Assembly (NCBI GenBank): GCA_008360955.1
Contig: LUCM01002853.1
Coordinates: 308,329-372,328, forward strand
Direction: 5' to 3'
DNA from: Fasciolopsis buskii
Lineage: Eukaryota > Platyhelminthes > Trematoda > Plagiorchiida > Fasciolidae
DNA length: 64,000 bases
The first letter of the stretch is position 1. The number at the start of each line of letters is the position of its first letter. The position numbers and the translations under genes were made by a program. This document shows, piece after piece, positions 36,973 through 49,053 of the stretch. Under the pieces are notes generated by a model. The model worked only from the letters and a program-made list of their open reading frames with translations, was not told the DNA's origin and did not search any database.

Positions 36973-37212
36973 CTAGAGATCATTGTCGATGACAAAGTTC
37001 AAGCCTTTTGAAAAGTGACAAAAGTGCCTTATTGCAAGATATATTGCGAGGAGTTCACGACCGAATGTGCTACACCTAAACTGTACCGGTTGCAGCTTCC
37101 GGGAGGAAACTGTCGGCACCTGTACTTCGGCCCCGCGAGGCCACAGTAGGGTCATCTTTTGCAGGATGACAGTGGTCTCAAAGTTAATGTTGGTTTGCGC
37201 AAGGACGGACAC
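36973..37212 (-). pseudogene. RNase H domain of the Gypsy element
   Basis: RKLQPVQFRCSTFGRELLAI followed by YLAIRHFCHFSKG is the Gypsy RNase H signature (usual form: YSTFGRELLAVYLAIRHFRHF), including the conserved Glu of GREL. The N-terminal part, with FETTV in place of the first Asp motif, is poorly preserved. Confidence 0.75.
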
Positions 37213-37573
37213 TTTAGCTAAGGCTTTGCTGGTTGTCTGCTTCTGTCAGCTTCTGGAGTCATGAAGAACTTGCGTGATCCATTTTTAGAAGCATTTTAAG
37301 TTGTTCGAAGACCCCGAAAATATTGGGTGTGAATCGGCAATGGTAGTTGACGATACGCAAGAAACGACGGAGACTCCTGAAAGATTGTGGCTTTTATTGA
37401 TCACGAATTGTATTGACTATGGTCTGTAGCAATGAAATGACTTCACTGCCAACTTACTGATCCAGAAATTCGATAGACGAAGCTCCAAGGATACATTCAA
37501 AGGTGCTGATAGAAATACCGTACACCTTGAGGCGTTGAAGGACTATGCGGAGGGGCTCGCGCTGCTCGTATCC

Positions 37574-38130
37574 CTACATACTGAAAACAAAGATATCATC
37601 AATGCATGCAAAGGCGAAAATGAGCAGTTGATCTATGAACTTCTGGAATGGTTGAGCTGCCTTTTGCAACCCAAGGGGCATGCAAGGGCAATCGTATAGA
37701 CCAAGTGACGTTGTGATGAGAATCTTCGGAAAGCCCCCCGGTGCCACATGAATGTGGTAATACGCCCACGCCAGATCCAGCCACAATAACGTTCTCTTAC
37801 TCTATAGGCTGTTGGAGAAGTCGGGAATATGTGGGATCCGGTGACGATCAGTTATAAGTTGCGCTGGTAGTTGCAGGTAATCAGCACACCGGCGCCAGTC
37901 TCCCTTGCTCTTTGAGATTATTCGGAGTAATGTTGAATATGGGATGCTGGATTTTCAAAATATTTGCAGATTCAGTATGTGTTCGAATTCTGCCTTCACT
38001 GGAGAAAGTCTCTCGAGCAATAGGCTGCGTAAGCGTATTAATAACGGAGAGTTTTGTGACAAACTGGTGCTGAACGTCATGCGGTGTTCTGGTTGGGATA
38101 TCTGTGGTACCGTATCGAAGGGACTTATTC
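37574..38130 (-). pseudogene. Reverse transcriptase of the Gypsy element
   Basis: The minus frame 37,786-37,574 reads LDLAWAYYHIHVA, then TTSLGLYDCPCMPLGLQKA, then CIDDIFVFS. These match Gypsy RT blocks (KVDLVRAYHQIPVA; TPFGLFEF..MPFGLRNAAQ; YIDDILV). The two catalytic Asp of the DD box survive but Tyr is replaced by Cys. Upstream, in shifted frames, PIARETFSS and TPNNLKEQGRLAPVC correspond to the first RT blocks. Confidence 0.8.
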
Positions 38131-38492
38131 CTAAATAAAAGAAAATGGTGATTGCAGCATCAGCGGACTAAGTCAAAGAGATGTGATTTAGGCATGGCTG
38201 CTGTGTGCTTGCAGAGATCTAGTGCTGCCTGGCAAAACGTGGATTCACATCAGCCACTAGGCCAAAAGCGGGAAATATGCCAATTCCAACGATCAGGTGA
38301 GGGGCGTCCGCAAACACCAAAACCCAGATGAAACATCGCCTTATACCTAGATCAGATGTGGGAAGTTTTAGCGCAGTTTTTACCCTTAGTCGAGGAACTG
38401 TTGGTTGGTTTTACAATGAGGGTGGAAGAATGCAGATGATGCTTGTCTGAGGAAACGGAGCCACTTTTCTCAGCGCTGGTGTCAGTTAGAAA

Positions 38493-39062
38493 TCATACGA
38501 AACTGGAACGATCAAAAATGCAGAATAGGCGACCAGTTTCAGAGCCACTGACTGCGGTAGAAATTACTGATTGCTTTTGCGTTTGTTCCATGGATTTCTT
38601 CGAAGTTACTTGGGGACTGATGTCCCTGGGCCTCTTACCAAAATACTGGTGACGTCGACAGAAGTATCTGCTGAATGAAAGAGGTGGAAGCCTTCTTAAA
38701 GGTCCAGAGCAAGAAGGCGAATATCTTTGAGGTGCGCGTTTGAGTAAAGCATTCATATGGGAAGTCAACTGATTAACGTTCTTTATTCGTCAGGGGGAGT
38801 TCGCAAGCGTTGCAAAGGGGACCGTAACAGCAATCTTACCCTTAAAACGGGCGCTACATATTTTGTCAGCATAATCAGTGAATTTCGCTGCCGAGGCATC
38901 CTCCATTAAGAAGGCCAAAAATCCTCTAATGCAGGGAGGAAGTTTTGCATCCACAAATGCCGAAACTTTCATCCATTTTATGACATCCTGAAATTTCATT
39001 CGTGTATCACAAAAGTTTTGGTGGATTCCGATTATGGCCGATTTCGACAGTGTACAAAACAT
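38493..39062 (-). pseudogene. Gag region of the Gypsy element
   Basis: Two open segments (39,062-38,790 and 38,768-38,493) in different frames. The first contains LPPCIRGFLAFLMEDAS, compatible with a gag capsid segment. The second contains FCRRHQYFGKRPRDI, fitting the Cys/His motif at the gag C-terminus, and ends SETGRLFCIFDRSSFV just before the expected protease DTG. Weakly conserved; placed mainly by order. Confidence 0.5.
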
Positions 39063-39614
39063 ATTTTACACCGGCTTAAAAACAAGTTTCAGTCCAAAGC
39101 AACATATAAGCAAACCCGTAAGACAATGGTCAATATTGGATGAAGAGGATAAAAAACCAAAAATTATAACTGGATTATCCGCCTTCACCTGCCTTAATTT
39201 AAGGTATCATAAATTCTGCCGACAGGGCATTTGCATAAATGTCCCTCCACCTGAGATAAATTATTCGGCTACTTAGACGCAAATAACCGTTTTCTCCTGA
39301 GTCCAAACGCGAAAGGCGGAAAGCACCAACCAAGGCCAAAACCGAAACTAACTTCTCCATAACTCCAAGCCAAATCAAAGCCTGGCCATCACGTTGCTTC
39401 TCCCATTCTTGCCCAACAAATGCAAAATAAGCACGAAAAGGTAGATTATAGATAGACATACGCAGTACATGCCCAAGTCACTGAAGGCAATATAAACCGA
39501 TTCAGAAGAAAACTGCTCGCACCCAAGACGACGACATACCTCGTCATCGCTCACCCGATGGTTCCACCACACTCGAGCAATGATTCGAAGACATCAGTGA
39601 CTGAATACAGAAAG

Positions 39615-40202
39615 TCACTGGGCATCCTCAACACGGAGAGACCAAGTCTCGCAACCGTAAAGAAGAGCACTGCGAATTGTGCCACTGAACATCCTTCGCT
39701 CCATAGAAAGCTGGATGTCATAGCGGATGTCATAGCGGCGCAAAAAGTGTCGCAGGTTCGTGAAAACTGTTCTAGTCTGCCAAACACCTACGCTAGGCCT
39801 GACCAGACCCCCGAGGTACTTGAAGCTGTTGATTATCTCTGACCGATCACCACAAACAGAGAGTGCAGACACAGGCTCCCGCCAGCTTTGAACAAGTACC
39901 TTGCATTTTAAAGGTACAAAGCACACACCGTACCTAGATAACTCAATCACCAAGCGGTCTAACGCCAGTTGAATAATCTGTGCATCGTCATCCAACAAGA
40001 CGACATAATCGGTATAGTCCCTGCGGGGAAGTTCAACTCCACCGTCTAAAAGACCGGATAAAGCGTCCTGCAGAACATCCTTTATGACAAAGTTGAAAAG
40101 AAATGAGGACATAGGACAGCCTTGTCGTACTCCATTGGAGATGATGAAGGGTGGAGAAAGCTGGTCATAAGCCCTAACCCGACTTGAGTAATGACAGTGC
40201 AA
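39615..40202 (-). pseudogene. RTE-like reverse transcriptase domain
   Basis: A 195-codon frame with ISNGVRQGCPMSSFLFNFV (RT block with RQGCP), YTDYVVLLDD in place of the usual YADDIVLL, VLVQSW, NSFKYLGGLV and SALLYGCETWSLRVEDAQ. The catalytic box is altered (YTDY for YADD), so the copy should be inactive even where the frame is open. In the same orientation, 39,572-39,375 continues with VWWNHRVSDDEVCRRLGC. Confidence 0.88.
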
Positions 40203-40284
40203 TTATGTGAGGACTGATGCATACTTCCTAGGTACTTTATGCCTTAACAAACAGTGTCATAGTGCACACCTTAGGATCTCCGCC

Positions 40285-40539
40285 TCAGTTGGTGGAATTG
40301 TTACAACAAGCCGATGGATGCTGCCCGGAACAGCTGCAGGAGGGGCCGATGCTGAAGACCTGATAAATTGTCTGAAATTGCTTCCCCCAGCGTGCAAGAC
40401 GTCGTTGCAGAGTGTATATAGACAAACCATCAGTTTTATAGATCTTTCCGTTCACACTTAATGCTTTCTTATCGGTAGCTCGGACGGGGTGAAACAACCC
40501 ACGGGAATTTGCCATGGCGAAAATATGTTCCGTTTGCAA
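40285..40539 (-). pseudogene. RTE-like LINE linker before the RT
   Basis: GLFHPVRATDKK, DGLSIYTLQRRLARWGKQF matches the segment upstream of RT in RTE proteins, where a KDG...RRLARWAEHF pattern is usual. It is separated from the RT frame by stops. Confidence 0.6.
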
Positions 40540-41223
40540 AGCACATTGAGGCCAACGGATCTTGCAATCTTTACGTATGACTACATGGAGCTCACACTTC
40601 GTTACCAGCCGTGCTTCATTATGTTAGCCACTAGCCGGGATGAACTGTCGTGCGTCAAGAAGGCGCAGATGATCACCAGAAATTCAGGTAGTCGCAACGC
40701 GACGGGTTAGAGCACAACTCACTAAGCCAATAGAATGCAAAGCATTCTTGATAAGCGACCAGTGGTCACTGATGTTTTGAGGTGCAGATAATTCTAGCTT
40801 CCCAGTTAGTGTGCTTGTCCCAAATGAGCTGACGTTGCACTGTGCGCTTTGAGCGCTCAATAACGCACGTGGACAGCCTACAACATACTAACGCGTAATC
40901 ATAGTCGAGTGGAGTGCTCCAGTAAGAATAGCAATCTTGTATACAGCCGCGTCATTTGCAGCTAATATCAAGGTGGTTGATTTAGGTCCGCTGTTGGTCT
41001 AAAGAGAGCGGACAGCAGGTGGCATAACGGCGATTCGAGCGTCTGGAGCTCGTACTTGCAAGGAAGAGTTGATGGTCTGAAAACAAAATCAACAACCGCC
41101 CCCTGCTTTCACAACTACAGGAATCGGAACAAAAGGGCTTTCTAAGTGCGGCTTATTCAAGAACAGCCGACCTACTACAGTACTCAGCTCTTTGCCATAA
41201 TCACGATGCCACCCAGCCTTGTT

Positions 41224-41640
41224 TCACGTAAGAGGTTGTGCAACTTTTGGTAGAAAGTGGTCTTGACTACATTTGAACTGCAACCTGTGGGCGTAAACAG
41301 AGACAGCAAACAAGTTGTGACTATCAAAGTGACGACTGTCAACTTTGAAGCAACCTCTAAGTCTCACTGCCCATGGCCGGCTGTCGACCGGGATCCAGTG
41401 AAGCCATACAGCCTCCGCCCTTTCGCTGAGAGTCACACCAACACCAGTAGCACCGGAAGTCGCAGCCTCAGGATCCTGAGAAAGAAGCAGATGAAACTTC
41501 ACGGAAGGACTTTATGGGGATGTCGGTCGGATAACAGAGCTAGAGTCTTGAATGCGAGTGTCGTGTTACAGCACACATCGGTGACTGGGGTTTCCAGTAT
41601 ACGAGCTAAACACCCGTGTTAATTTAAAGACATTAGTGAA
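41224..41640 (-). pseudogene. RTE-like LINE endonuclease domain
   Basis: GATGVGVTLSERAEAVWL, WIPVDSRPWAVRL, and LFAVSVYAHRLQF followed by LPKVAQPL correspond to the central blocks of the APE-like endonuclease of RTE LINEs (usual VVSAYAPTD; the Pro-Thr-Asp part is degraded here). The catalytic Asp/His blocks at the end of the domain are not found in frame. Confidence 0.72.
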
Positions 41641-42821
41641 TACACATTGATGTTGGTGGGTTTGAAGGTTTATCGAGGACGAGGTAATGCAACGGCCAGC
41701 GAGGGCGGTCTGTCTGCAGGAGGACGACAAAACAGGCGTGGGACGTATTGCAGGGATATCACCAATGCCACGACAAACTGCAGAACCCCAGTGATAGGAG
41801 GGAATTGGTTTGAGATTGATTAACGCAAACCGCTAGAGACATAAACCTTTGCCGTGGAGGGCCGCTGCCGTCAGCACTTGGCGATTGTGCGACGTTCTAA
41901 AAGGGATCAGATGTAATCCTAATCTGTTCTCTGCCGTATCATTCAGTCGCCCAATCCAGAGCCTGACCATTTATTCGAGGTTGCCCCTATAACCAGTGTA
42001 CAGCCAAGCGCTTTCTGCAAGGCAGTAGAATCATTCAAGGAACAACGATGGCCAGATGTTCCATTCACCTCCATCTCCTGGAAACCTTTGCCGGGCCGGC
42101 GAACCAAGACAAGGGCGACTTTCCTTAATTGGTTAGCGGACGAAGCCCCCCATGTTGCATTGCCACTAGCGGGAATCTCAGAATTTGACGGGGCGGTATC
42201 ACCACTTTGCATATTGCTCCCTATTTTCTTATGAACTAGAGGGCAGAGTCTTTATGCATAAAGAACTGAGTTACAGTGACTTGCTCGTGATCTGCGTTTG
42301 TGATGTATTCAACCACGGGCATTCGGCGGAATAGTTCGCCAATTCACTCTTGCGAGGGGCTGAAGCGAAACAGTCACGGGAAAGGTTGAATCGGATTTAG
42401 AGTTCGATCGCCTACGCCACTGATTCTAAACCTGCCCTGAAAATTTTGGTCCACCGCAAGATGTTTTTACACGGACCATCATATTCACCTTTGACTTCAG
42501 CTCCTACCATTTTGAAGGAATCTTATAAGCCACCTACGATTTTGCCGTCCTCTACTGCACCTATCTGAAAAATGCCTTATTTCGCATCGCCGTTTAAACA
42601 AACGCAACGATTATTAGATATATTTAGCTCCCTCCTCTATTAATGTTCATAATTAACGTCGCCAGTATAGTTTCAGCTTAATCACCGGCCATGCCCATCT
42701 AGATTTGGATATCAATTATGGAACAATGTAATCTGGCTCATTGTAGATCCGACCTGGGACCTAGGGCGACGGCTGCTTCCTCTTTTTCCAGATCCCACTC
42801 TCACGCGATATCGTCACATAC

Positions 42822-43527
42822 GTATCCACTCGCCATAGTCTAACGCTGGGCACACTGGAGCTTGAGAGACTGGGGCCGCTTCATCTGCTTTAATATCAGC
42901 ATGCCCACTCTTGTCGTCTTCCGCTATCTCATCATCTGCAAGTTGATACAGAAAACACGAATTTTTAAGGCCAGAATAAAATCTAATCAAATCGCTAAAC
43001 AGAATTAAACAAGATTTTCCGGCAGCAGCTGTAGTCATCAGTCGCTGGTCACTTGGCGTTTAAATTCACCGAACCTGATTATCGCAGGATTTGGTAGATG
43101 TCGGGAAGTGGCCGGAATCCTAGGAAGTCAAATGGATGATGAACAAAGAACTTAAAATGAAAAGATAAAACCTTTATGGCTATGATAACGGGATAGACGT
43201 TAGTCAGAACCAGTGTGGACGTCGTTTGAGTCGGACGAGGATGTAAAAGTTATCAACAGTAATGGACCGATATAATTGTAAAGAGCGACAGAGAGACGCA
43301 GTCGGAACTGTGCTAGACGGTTTCAAGGAGGAAATTTTATGAAGAACTGCAAAAAATGAGCGCAAAACTCGCAAGAACAGTCACTGCACTCACAAGCGGC
43401 TGTGGGCAAATTGGACTGGGAAATGTGACGGATAAGTAAAGGGTTTTTGGAAAGCAAAAAGAGTCTTTAAGTAACCTTACCATGAATGCCCTGCAAATTG
43501 TCATCTTTGATGGCGTAGGTTGTGTTG
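42822..43527 (-). CDS. Candidate two-exon coding segment, unrecognised
   Basis: Two minus-strand pieces agree in phase. A mini-exon, 43,527-43,481 (47 bases, acceptor TTACTGGCGGCAAG, donor ATG|GTAAGG), ends in phase 1 and reads NTTYAIKDDNLQGIH. An exon, 42,935-42,822 (acceptor TATCAACTTGCAG, donor ATAC|GTATGT), starts in phase 1 and reads DDEIAEDDKSGHADIKADEA, then a Pro/Ala-rich end (PVSQAPVCPALDYGEW). The joined sequence is acidic and polar. Without the last donor it would stop at TGA (42,814). Upstream, open minus frames at 43,564-43,700 and 43,738-43,926 may hold further exons, but phases are unclear. Confidence 0.33.
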
Positions 43528-44149
43528 CTTGCCGCCAGTAAAGCAGAGAAGCCGAAAAATGCAAATATCTTTCAATTGCTTTTTTAATGATGCTTTTGGC
43601 CAGTCGCAGTGGTCCGTCCGCGTAGGCGTACTCAAGGAGATCAATGGCGTGATTCTGCTTGGCTTTGCCTTCAGCAGACCGGTATTGGAATGGCAGACCT
43701 AGCTAGCAGAATCCCAGGACGGATGAATAGCTTGAGCTTAGGTTAGGGTGCGAGTTGTCCCTGAAAATGTCCTCGTTGCATCTGCAATTTCTGTTAGCTG
43801 GTGAATAGGAGGTATGGCAATTGGTGGGCCTGGAGAAGAACCAGAGGTCGGTAATTCTGGAACTTGGTCAATCTGCTTGAATTGATTAAAAACGTAACAC
43901 GTGGTCAGAGATACCAGGATGCTCAAGCAGTCCGACGTTAAGAAGAAGTGCCTACAGTCAGTCGGTCGCTGAAGTCGATTCGCCGAAGTGTTAACGCAAA
44001 CAGGACTGACAGCCTCATTTTTAAAACATTCCGCACTCTGAGCTGCAGGTTATTGTTATACACGTGATAGGCTATATTCGGAGCATCGACCGATAGTTGT
44101 CCAGAAAATTTCCTTAACTGACCGCATTGCAGCAGAAGCACAAGTGTTA

Positions 44150-45833
44150 TTCACACAGAATCTTCTCGTTACAGCAGGAATCCTTAGTTTTAGAGAAAGA
44201 TGCTAATTGTTACAACTCAACCCAGTTTCGCTATGTTGGGGTAGACTAAACCTGATATTCTTTAACAAACTCGTCGGCTCCCAAGTACAAATTGCAGAGA
44301 ATTTCATTTGTTTCACCAACCACCATTAACCCCTCCGAAATCGACCCTAATCCCGTGTTACATTACCGTTCAAAATGTCTTCCAAATCAAAAATACTTCA
44401 TATCTGTTTACTGCCCCTTGCGGAATAGGTTGCCAAACCCCATGCGATGCTGTCAGGCTCCGACAAAATTCGAGTTTCCCCAAATGCCTTCCTTCATCAA
44501 CTTTTCTGGGGTTAATATTAACCTAACCCAAGCCTTTGAGAGCTGTCTGTTCCTTCGGAAATTGGGAACGCAGGAATGTGTTGCCTTATGCCGATTTCGT
44601 TCTACTTAGCCTTTGCCTTGTCGCCAAATCGCCATAACCCCGTCATCATCAATTTCTTCTTTCAAGAACCGCTGTTAAATATCACAAAGTCTCCCTTTCA
44701 TTCCCTATTAAAATATCTCAAAGGGTTCAGCATTCCTGTCTCCTTTTAACATTAACCTTCCAGAATAAAAGGCAAATACAAACCACAAACGCTCAGCTAC
44801 TTGAGCGAGATGGTCTCTTTCACTTCTTCGATAATAAGTCCAGCTTATTGAATCCGAACCAGTTGTTGAGATTTATTTATGATCGTCTATGTGCATAAAT
44901 GCGCATAGTTATATGTAGTGTTTGAAGGCGTCAACAACCCGCAGCTAATGCCACCGGCTTCTCGGCCATTCGCTAGACTAAACATTAGCCCTGTCACAGT
45001 TAAATTGACGTCCGTCATAAAACTCGTTACTTATCACCGCATTTGACTGTTTTTCCAAAGTCAGGATGCGCAGACTCAAATTCTGTTCACGCAGATGGAA
45101 CTAGACAGAATTTTATTGTCCCCAAGGTACAGTTGCAAAGCATTTACCGCAAAACTGCCTGAATCGGCAATTTTTCCCGACATTTGCTGCTAATGTCGTT
45201 CTCCCCCGGGCCAGTTTCTTGCTTGCCGGCTCATCTAGATTCCTATCAGCATTTCTCCATCCAACTCTTCTTGAAGCCAATTTCTCCTATTATGTTGTTT
45301 CCACACTCTTTATTAGCAGTCCTAATGCCTACCGTAATATTATCACTTAACGACACTCCGTATCGCTCTATACTACCCCAAGTTTTACCAGCCATATTCT
45401 CTAAATCCATTTGGGATTTATCAAAAGCACACACAACAGCCCATAGCTTATTAGGTGCGCACTTTCTTCTTGATATTCATACCATTTATTTTTTGTCAGT
45501 TGTTAGCCTTTTCCTAATGTATGATATTGGTCCAGTTTTTGGGAACGCCCTACGCACCTTCTCTAAGCCCAAACAGCGGCTGCAGCAATCTGCATTCATC
45601 TGTATTCAGTGGTAGTCACCTAGCTGTTACTCCAAATTTGTTCATTTTTTGCGCTGCAATCGTAGTGTTACAAACAGAAAAGTGCGGGAATCTGCTTTCA
45701 TTTGCTTCGCGACTGCTCTACTATTCTCCGGTAGTTTGCTTTGCAGCTGTCAAATATTGCATAGGCAGCGAAGGCAGTACTTAAGCCTCCGGGCCCAACT
45801 GACTCCTCATATGTGGCCCATGTCTCGGTGCAG
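44150..45833. other. No gene recognised
   Basis: The plus strand is C/T-rich with several overlapping frames of 60-143 codons (longest 45,184-45,615). None has a family motif or flanking splice pair. It may be an old repeat. It may contain upstream exons of the gene at 45,834. Confidence 0.4.
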
Positions 45834-46701
45834 TTGTTGTGACATTTGAGGAGAGATGCAATCGACGGACCCAACACAGCCTCATGCAAGACCATGGTAG
45901 GTGGTATTCCAGGAAAGTTGTTTTCCGAACTGGTCCAAACTCGGCAGACATGCTTATACTAGGAGAAAGCAAACAACACGAAATGATACTAACAAAAACG
46001 GAGCCAACATCCATGGGATCAGGATCGTTCCCTAGGACTAAAAACAGTGTTTCCGCAAAATCTGTTTTCAGGTGGATTACCGAAGCAGGTTAGTTTACAT
46101 ACTACACTTGAATGTTTTCTAAAGGAACCAGCGAAGTGCAACCAAAAAGGGCTATTTGTAAACACATCAAAATCGACACGTTTGCACGATCGTCATCTAG
46201 GATTTTCGTGACATTTCGAAAAATACGAAGTAGCTCAAATTTATTCTCCACGTCCAGTATGGGTACATCCTTGGTGCGCCACCCGGTCTCCAGCCCGTGT
46301 CACACACGCCAAGAGATTATGAAAAACTGAACTTTCTTGTAATATATACAGTACATACAGCGTTGGCCTATCGGATGGGATACTCCAAGTGCTAAGTAAG
46401 GTGGTCGTCTCCTAGGAACCCTTTGATTTGCAGTTAAATATCGACGGTTTGTCTCTGTACTGCTCGCCGGCCATCCAACTCTGGCCAATTTTTGCCAAAA
46501 TATTGCGTCCTTCCATTTATTGCATCATAACAGCTGGATCTTATCGTTTCCGCAGATCCACATCTTGTGTATGCATACCTGTGGAAGACCTTTTATGAAA
46601 TGCGAAACCTTTTGCAAGATGGCTTCCAAGGCTGTGATAAAACAGTCTCTAGGTTGACAGCGGTAATCCGCGATGCGCGAGCAAGGGTTTACATTGGTCA
46701 G
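45834..46701 (+). CDS. Two phase-matched exons of an unrecognised gene
   Basis: Exon 1, 45,834-46,088: acceptor TCTCGGTGCAG, donor GCAG|GTTAGT. It reads TFEERCNRRTQHSLMQDHG through KSVFRWITEA and ends in phase 1. Exon 2, 46,556-46,701: acceptor CGTTTCCGCAG, donor CAG|GTAAGA. It starts in phase 1, so the split codon becomes Asp, and reads DPHLVYAYLWKTFYEMRNLL, then CDKTVSRLTAVIRDARARVY, ending on a full codon. Exon 2 is helical and amphipathic, typical of a folded domain. A possible terminal exon (47,166-47,195; acceptor TTTTTGTTTTCGCAG, phase 0) would add nine residues before TAG. The upstream exons and the family are unknown to me. Confidence 0.5.
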
Positions 46702-47195
46702 GTAAGAATCACTTCCAGATATTTTGTTTTGATAAGTGCTTTCAGCGAGGATTACGTAGAGGTGGAAGGTTGCCATTACATTATATAATGATAGAAGCCG
46801 CGTTGATGGCAACTTTCGGCAAAGAAAGTTCAAGTGCAATCAAATCGCGTTATCTCTGTTAAGAGATACCATTGGCGTGGACAAGCAATTGTATTGGACT
46901 AAATGCACTTGGTTTATTATTAATAATGTATATTTATTGATTTGCGAGGGGCTGAGGGCGGAGGAAGACTATCAAGATTGTCTCAAACTCTCTGGAGAAA
47001 ATGTGTGAAGTTTCAGATATGGAACTCCCAACGATAGTGATTATATTACCATCCGGATGGCGGTAAGCCGTACCGGGAGGTGCGTCAGATAAGAGAAATT
47101 TTAAGAACACTCCTTAAATACACTCGCCAAGAATGTCGACTATGCTGTCATTTTTGTTTTCGCAGCATTTAAGTTTTATTCAGCAGTACGGTTAG

Positions 47196-47898
47196 GGAAT
47201 ATGAGGTGCGCAAGCCGTTCCGGAGATGGCAAAAATCGTGCTTTCCCCCCATGGCAAATATGCGGGTTGAGATATCCAGTGTGACAATCGCCGTGGTTTC
47301 GATTGAACGTGCCAAAACTCGAGCACCAGGTTCCTAGCAGAAATGACAGGATTCCGTATTTGGAATCGCCATTACGAGGACGGAAGTGTTAGCAGCGCGT
47401 CTGCTGCGGATGCGAGATCTGAAACGCAAGAGGGAATTAGTCTGACCTGGGTGCCAACTTGGGGTTATGATGATAATTGGATCGCCACAAAATACCTGCA
47501 AGATAGTGCATCTATTCCGTGAAATGTGGTAACTAGAGTGAGCTATGGTAGCAGTTTTACGCGTAGTTGAAGGTTAGGGGCTACCAAGAACGACCTATTT
47601 AGCCCTGCCAAGCCATTAAAGAGGATGAGATGACATGAAGATCGAGTAGTACACAGGTTGAAGGTGTTTGAAATCACGGGATGTGATGCTTGCTTAGATC
47701 ACTCAAGAAGTACCTTGACATTTTCGTCAGCACACATTGGGAGAAGCTCAAAAGGTAGTTGCTTAAGCCACTGGTGAAGAGAGTTCGTCACTACAAGGGA
47801 GGTCAAAAAGTGCATTAGCGGGGACGTGCGATAAAGTGGGGAAGTAAAAGGTGAAGCCGAACCACAGATGGTGACCTCAGCAAATATTCGGTCACGAA
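47196..47898. other. No gene recognised; probable LINE 3' flank
   Basis: It contains a 74-codon minus frame (47,923-47,699) that continues from the CR1-like element and may be its 3' untranslated part. Confidence 0.35.
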
Positions 47899-49053
47899 CT
47901 AGAATTCTAACCAAGGTGCACAAGCCTCCTCTAGTCCAAAGTTAGCTCGTGTCAGGTTAATTAGGAACGGGACATCCAGTAACTTAGCCAGCTGGGCTTC
48001 GGACTGGGCTAAATTTGGGCACGACCTCAGGGAACTGGGGATTTTATTCCACAATTTACAGTAGGCAACTGTGAAGAATTTAGCCGTGATCGATAGTTGA
48101 GTTAAGGGTATTCTTAATGAGTAGTATCTACTACGAACTGGATATGGGGGACTATCGGCGTCGCGTGTGACGTTTTTAGCAGAGTGGACATTATTATGGC
48201 AAAGATTAAAGAGAAATGTAAGGTTTAATTTACTTCGACGAAGCCACAAAGGTTCAAGTCCAAGCAGCTCACATCTGGCCCTGCAGATAAAGCTAAATGA
48301 TGGACCTAAGAGATTCCTAGTGAATGCACGCTGCACATTCTCGATTGCAATTCATCGACTTATGCGTAAAGATAATCGGGCAGTACTCGAGGTGGGGCCT
48401 AGCATGGGACTTGAAGGTGATAATTCTGCAGCCTTGAGTGTGGACAGCCCTTAGGTCATTGTTGCGGTTCTTTTGGCTACAGGGATCTACTGCTGGCCTT
48501 GCTCGCGGAAGTTAAAGAGCAGTCCTTAACTGTGTGCGGTACGAGGATTGGCATGCCGTTTATGGAGAGGGCGCCCGGAGGAACATGGCATTTATATGTT
48601 ATCAGAGAGCTTTTGTCAGCAGAGAACTTCATAAGCCACTTGGAACACCAGTTATCAAGAGACTCTAGATCTTCATTGATAAGTGCAAGAGTGAAGCTAA
48701 ATGAAGCAGCCTCAAAAGAGTAGACTATTTTAATGTCATCGGCAAACAGGAATGGTGTGCCATGACGAATAACTTTAAAGACATCATTAATGTATAGCAG
48801 GAACAGGAGGGGACCTAGAACGCTCCCCTGAATGACCCCACTGGTAATAGCAGAGGGCTGGGAAAAATAACCGTTAATATTGACTACCTGAGAGCGATCG
48901 GAAAGGTAGGATGATAGCCAAGATAAGAGGGGATTTCTTATCCCATAAGTCCTAATTTTGGCCAGAAGTCGGGAGTGGGAAACGCGGTCAAACGCTTTTG
49001 ACATGTCTAAAAAGATTATGAGCATCGACCGGTGGGAATCGGCACTTTGGGTG
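47899..49053 (-). mobile_element. CR1/Jockey-like LINE, copy 1 (RT to 3' end)
   Basis: From the gap edge downward, the minus frame reads IIFLDMSKAFDRVSHSRLL, GVIQGSVLGPLLFLLYIND, LFADDIKIVYSF, then the thumb (NWCSKWLMKFSADKSSLI). A second frame (48,336-47,899) carries the C-terminal domain with AFTRNLLG, FNLCHNNVH and LWNKIPSSLRSC, as at the end of CR1-like ORF2. The RT box FADD is intact, but the frame breaks near 48,470. The 5' part is lost in, or cut off by, the assembly gap. Confidence 0.85.

Larger units (their letters stand above)
35561..39070 (-). mobile_element. CsRn1-like Ty3/Gypsy LTR retrotransposon, decayed
   Basis: Minus strand in the standard order: gag (39,062-38,600), protease edge, reverse transcriptase (38,130-37,574), RNase H (37,212-36,973) and integrase (36,949-36,161). 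The gag end has CRRHQYFGKRPR, resembling the unusual CHCC-type motif of the CsRn1 group. SGSETGRLF and DRSS recall the lead-in to its protease. Integrity is lost through many frameshifts and stops. Flatworm genomes are known to carry this lineage. LTRs were not located. Confidence 0.75.
39385..42000 (-). mobile_element. RTE-like LINE, nearly full span but decayed
   Basis: Minus strand from about 42,000 down to 39,385: 5' region, AP-type endonuclease (41,620-41,224), a linker (40,539-40,285), reverse transcriptase (40,202-39,615) and the C-terminal block (39,572-39,375). Order and motifs are those of RTE-clade ORF2. Stops and frameshifts separate each part, so no active protein is made. It follows the Gypsy element directly in the same orientation. 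Confidence 0.78.

Noticed and set aside
41257..41622. 121-codon plus ORF
   Set aside because: It is the complement of the RTE endonuclease domain, whose motifs are on the minus strand.
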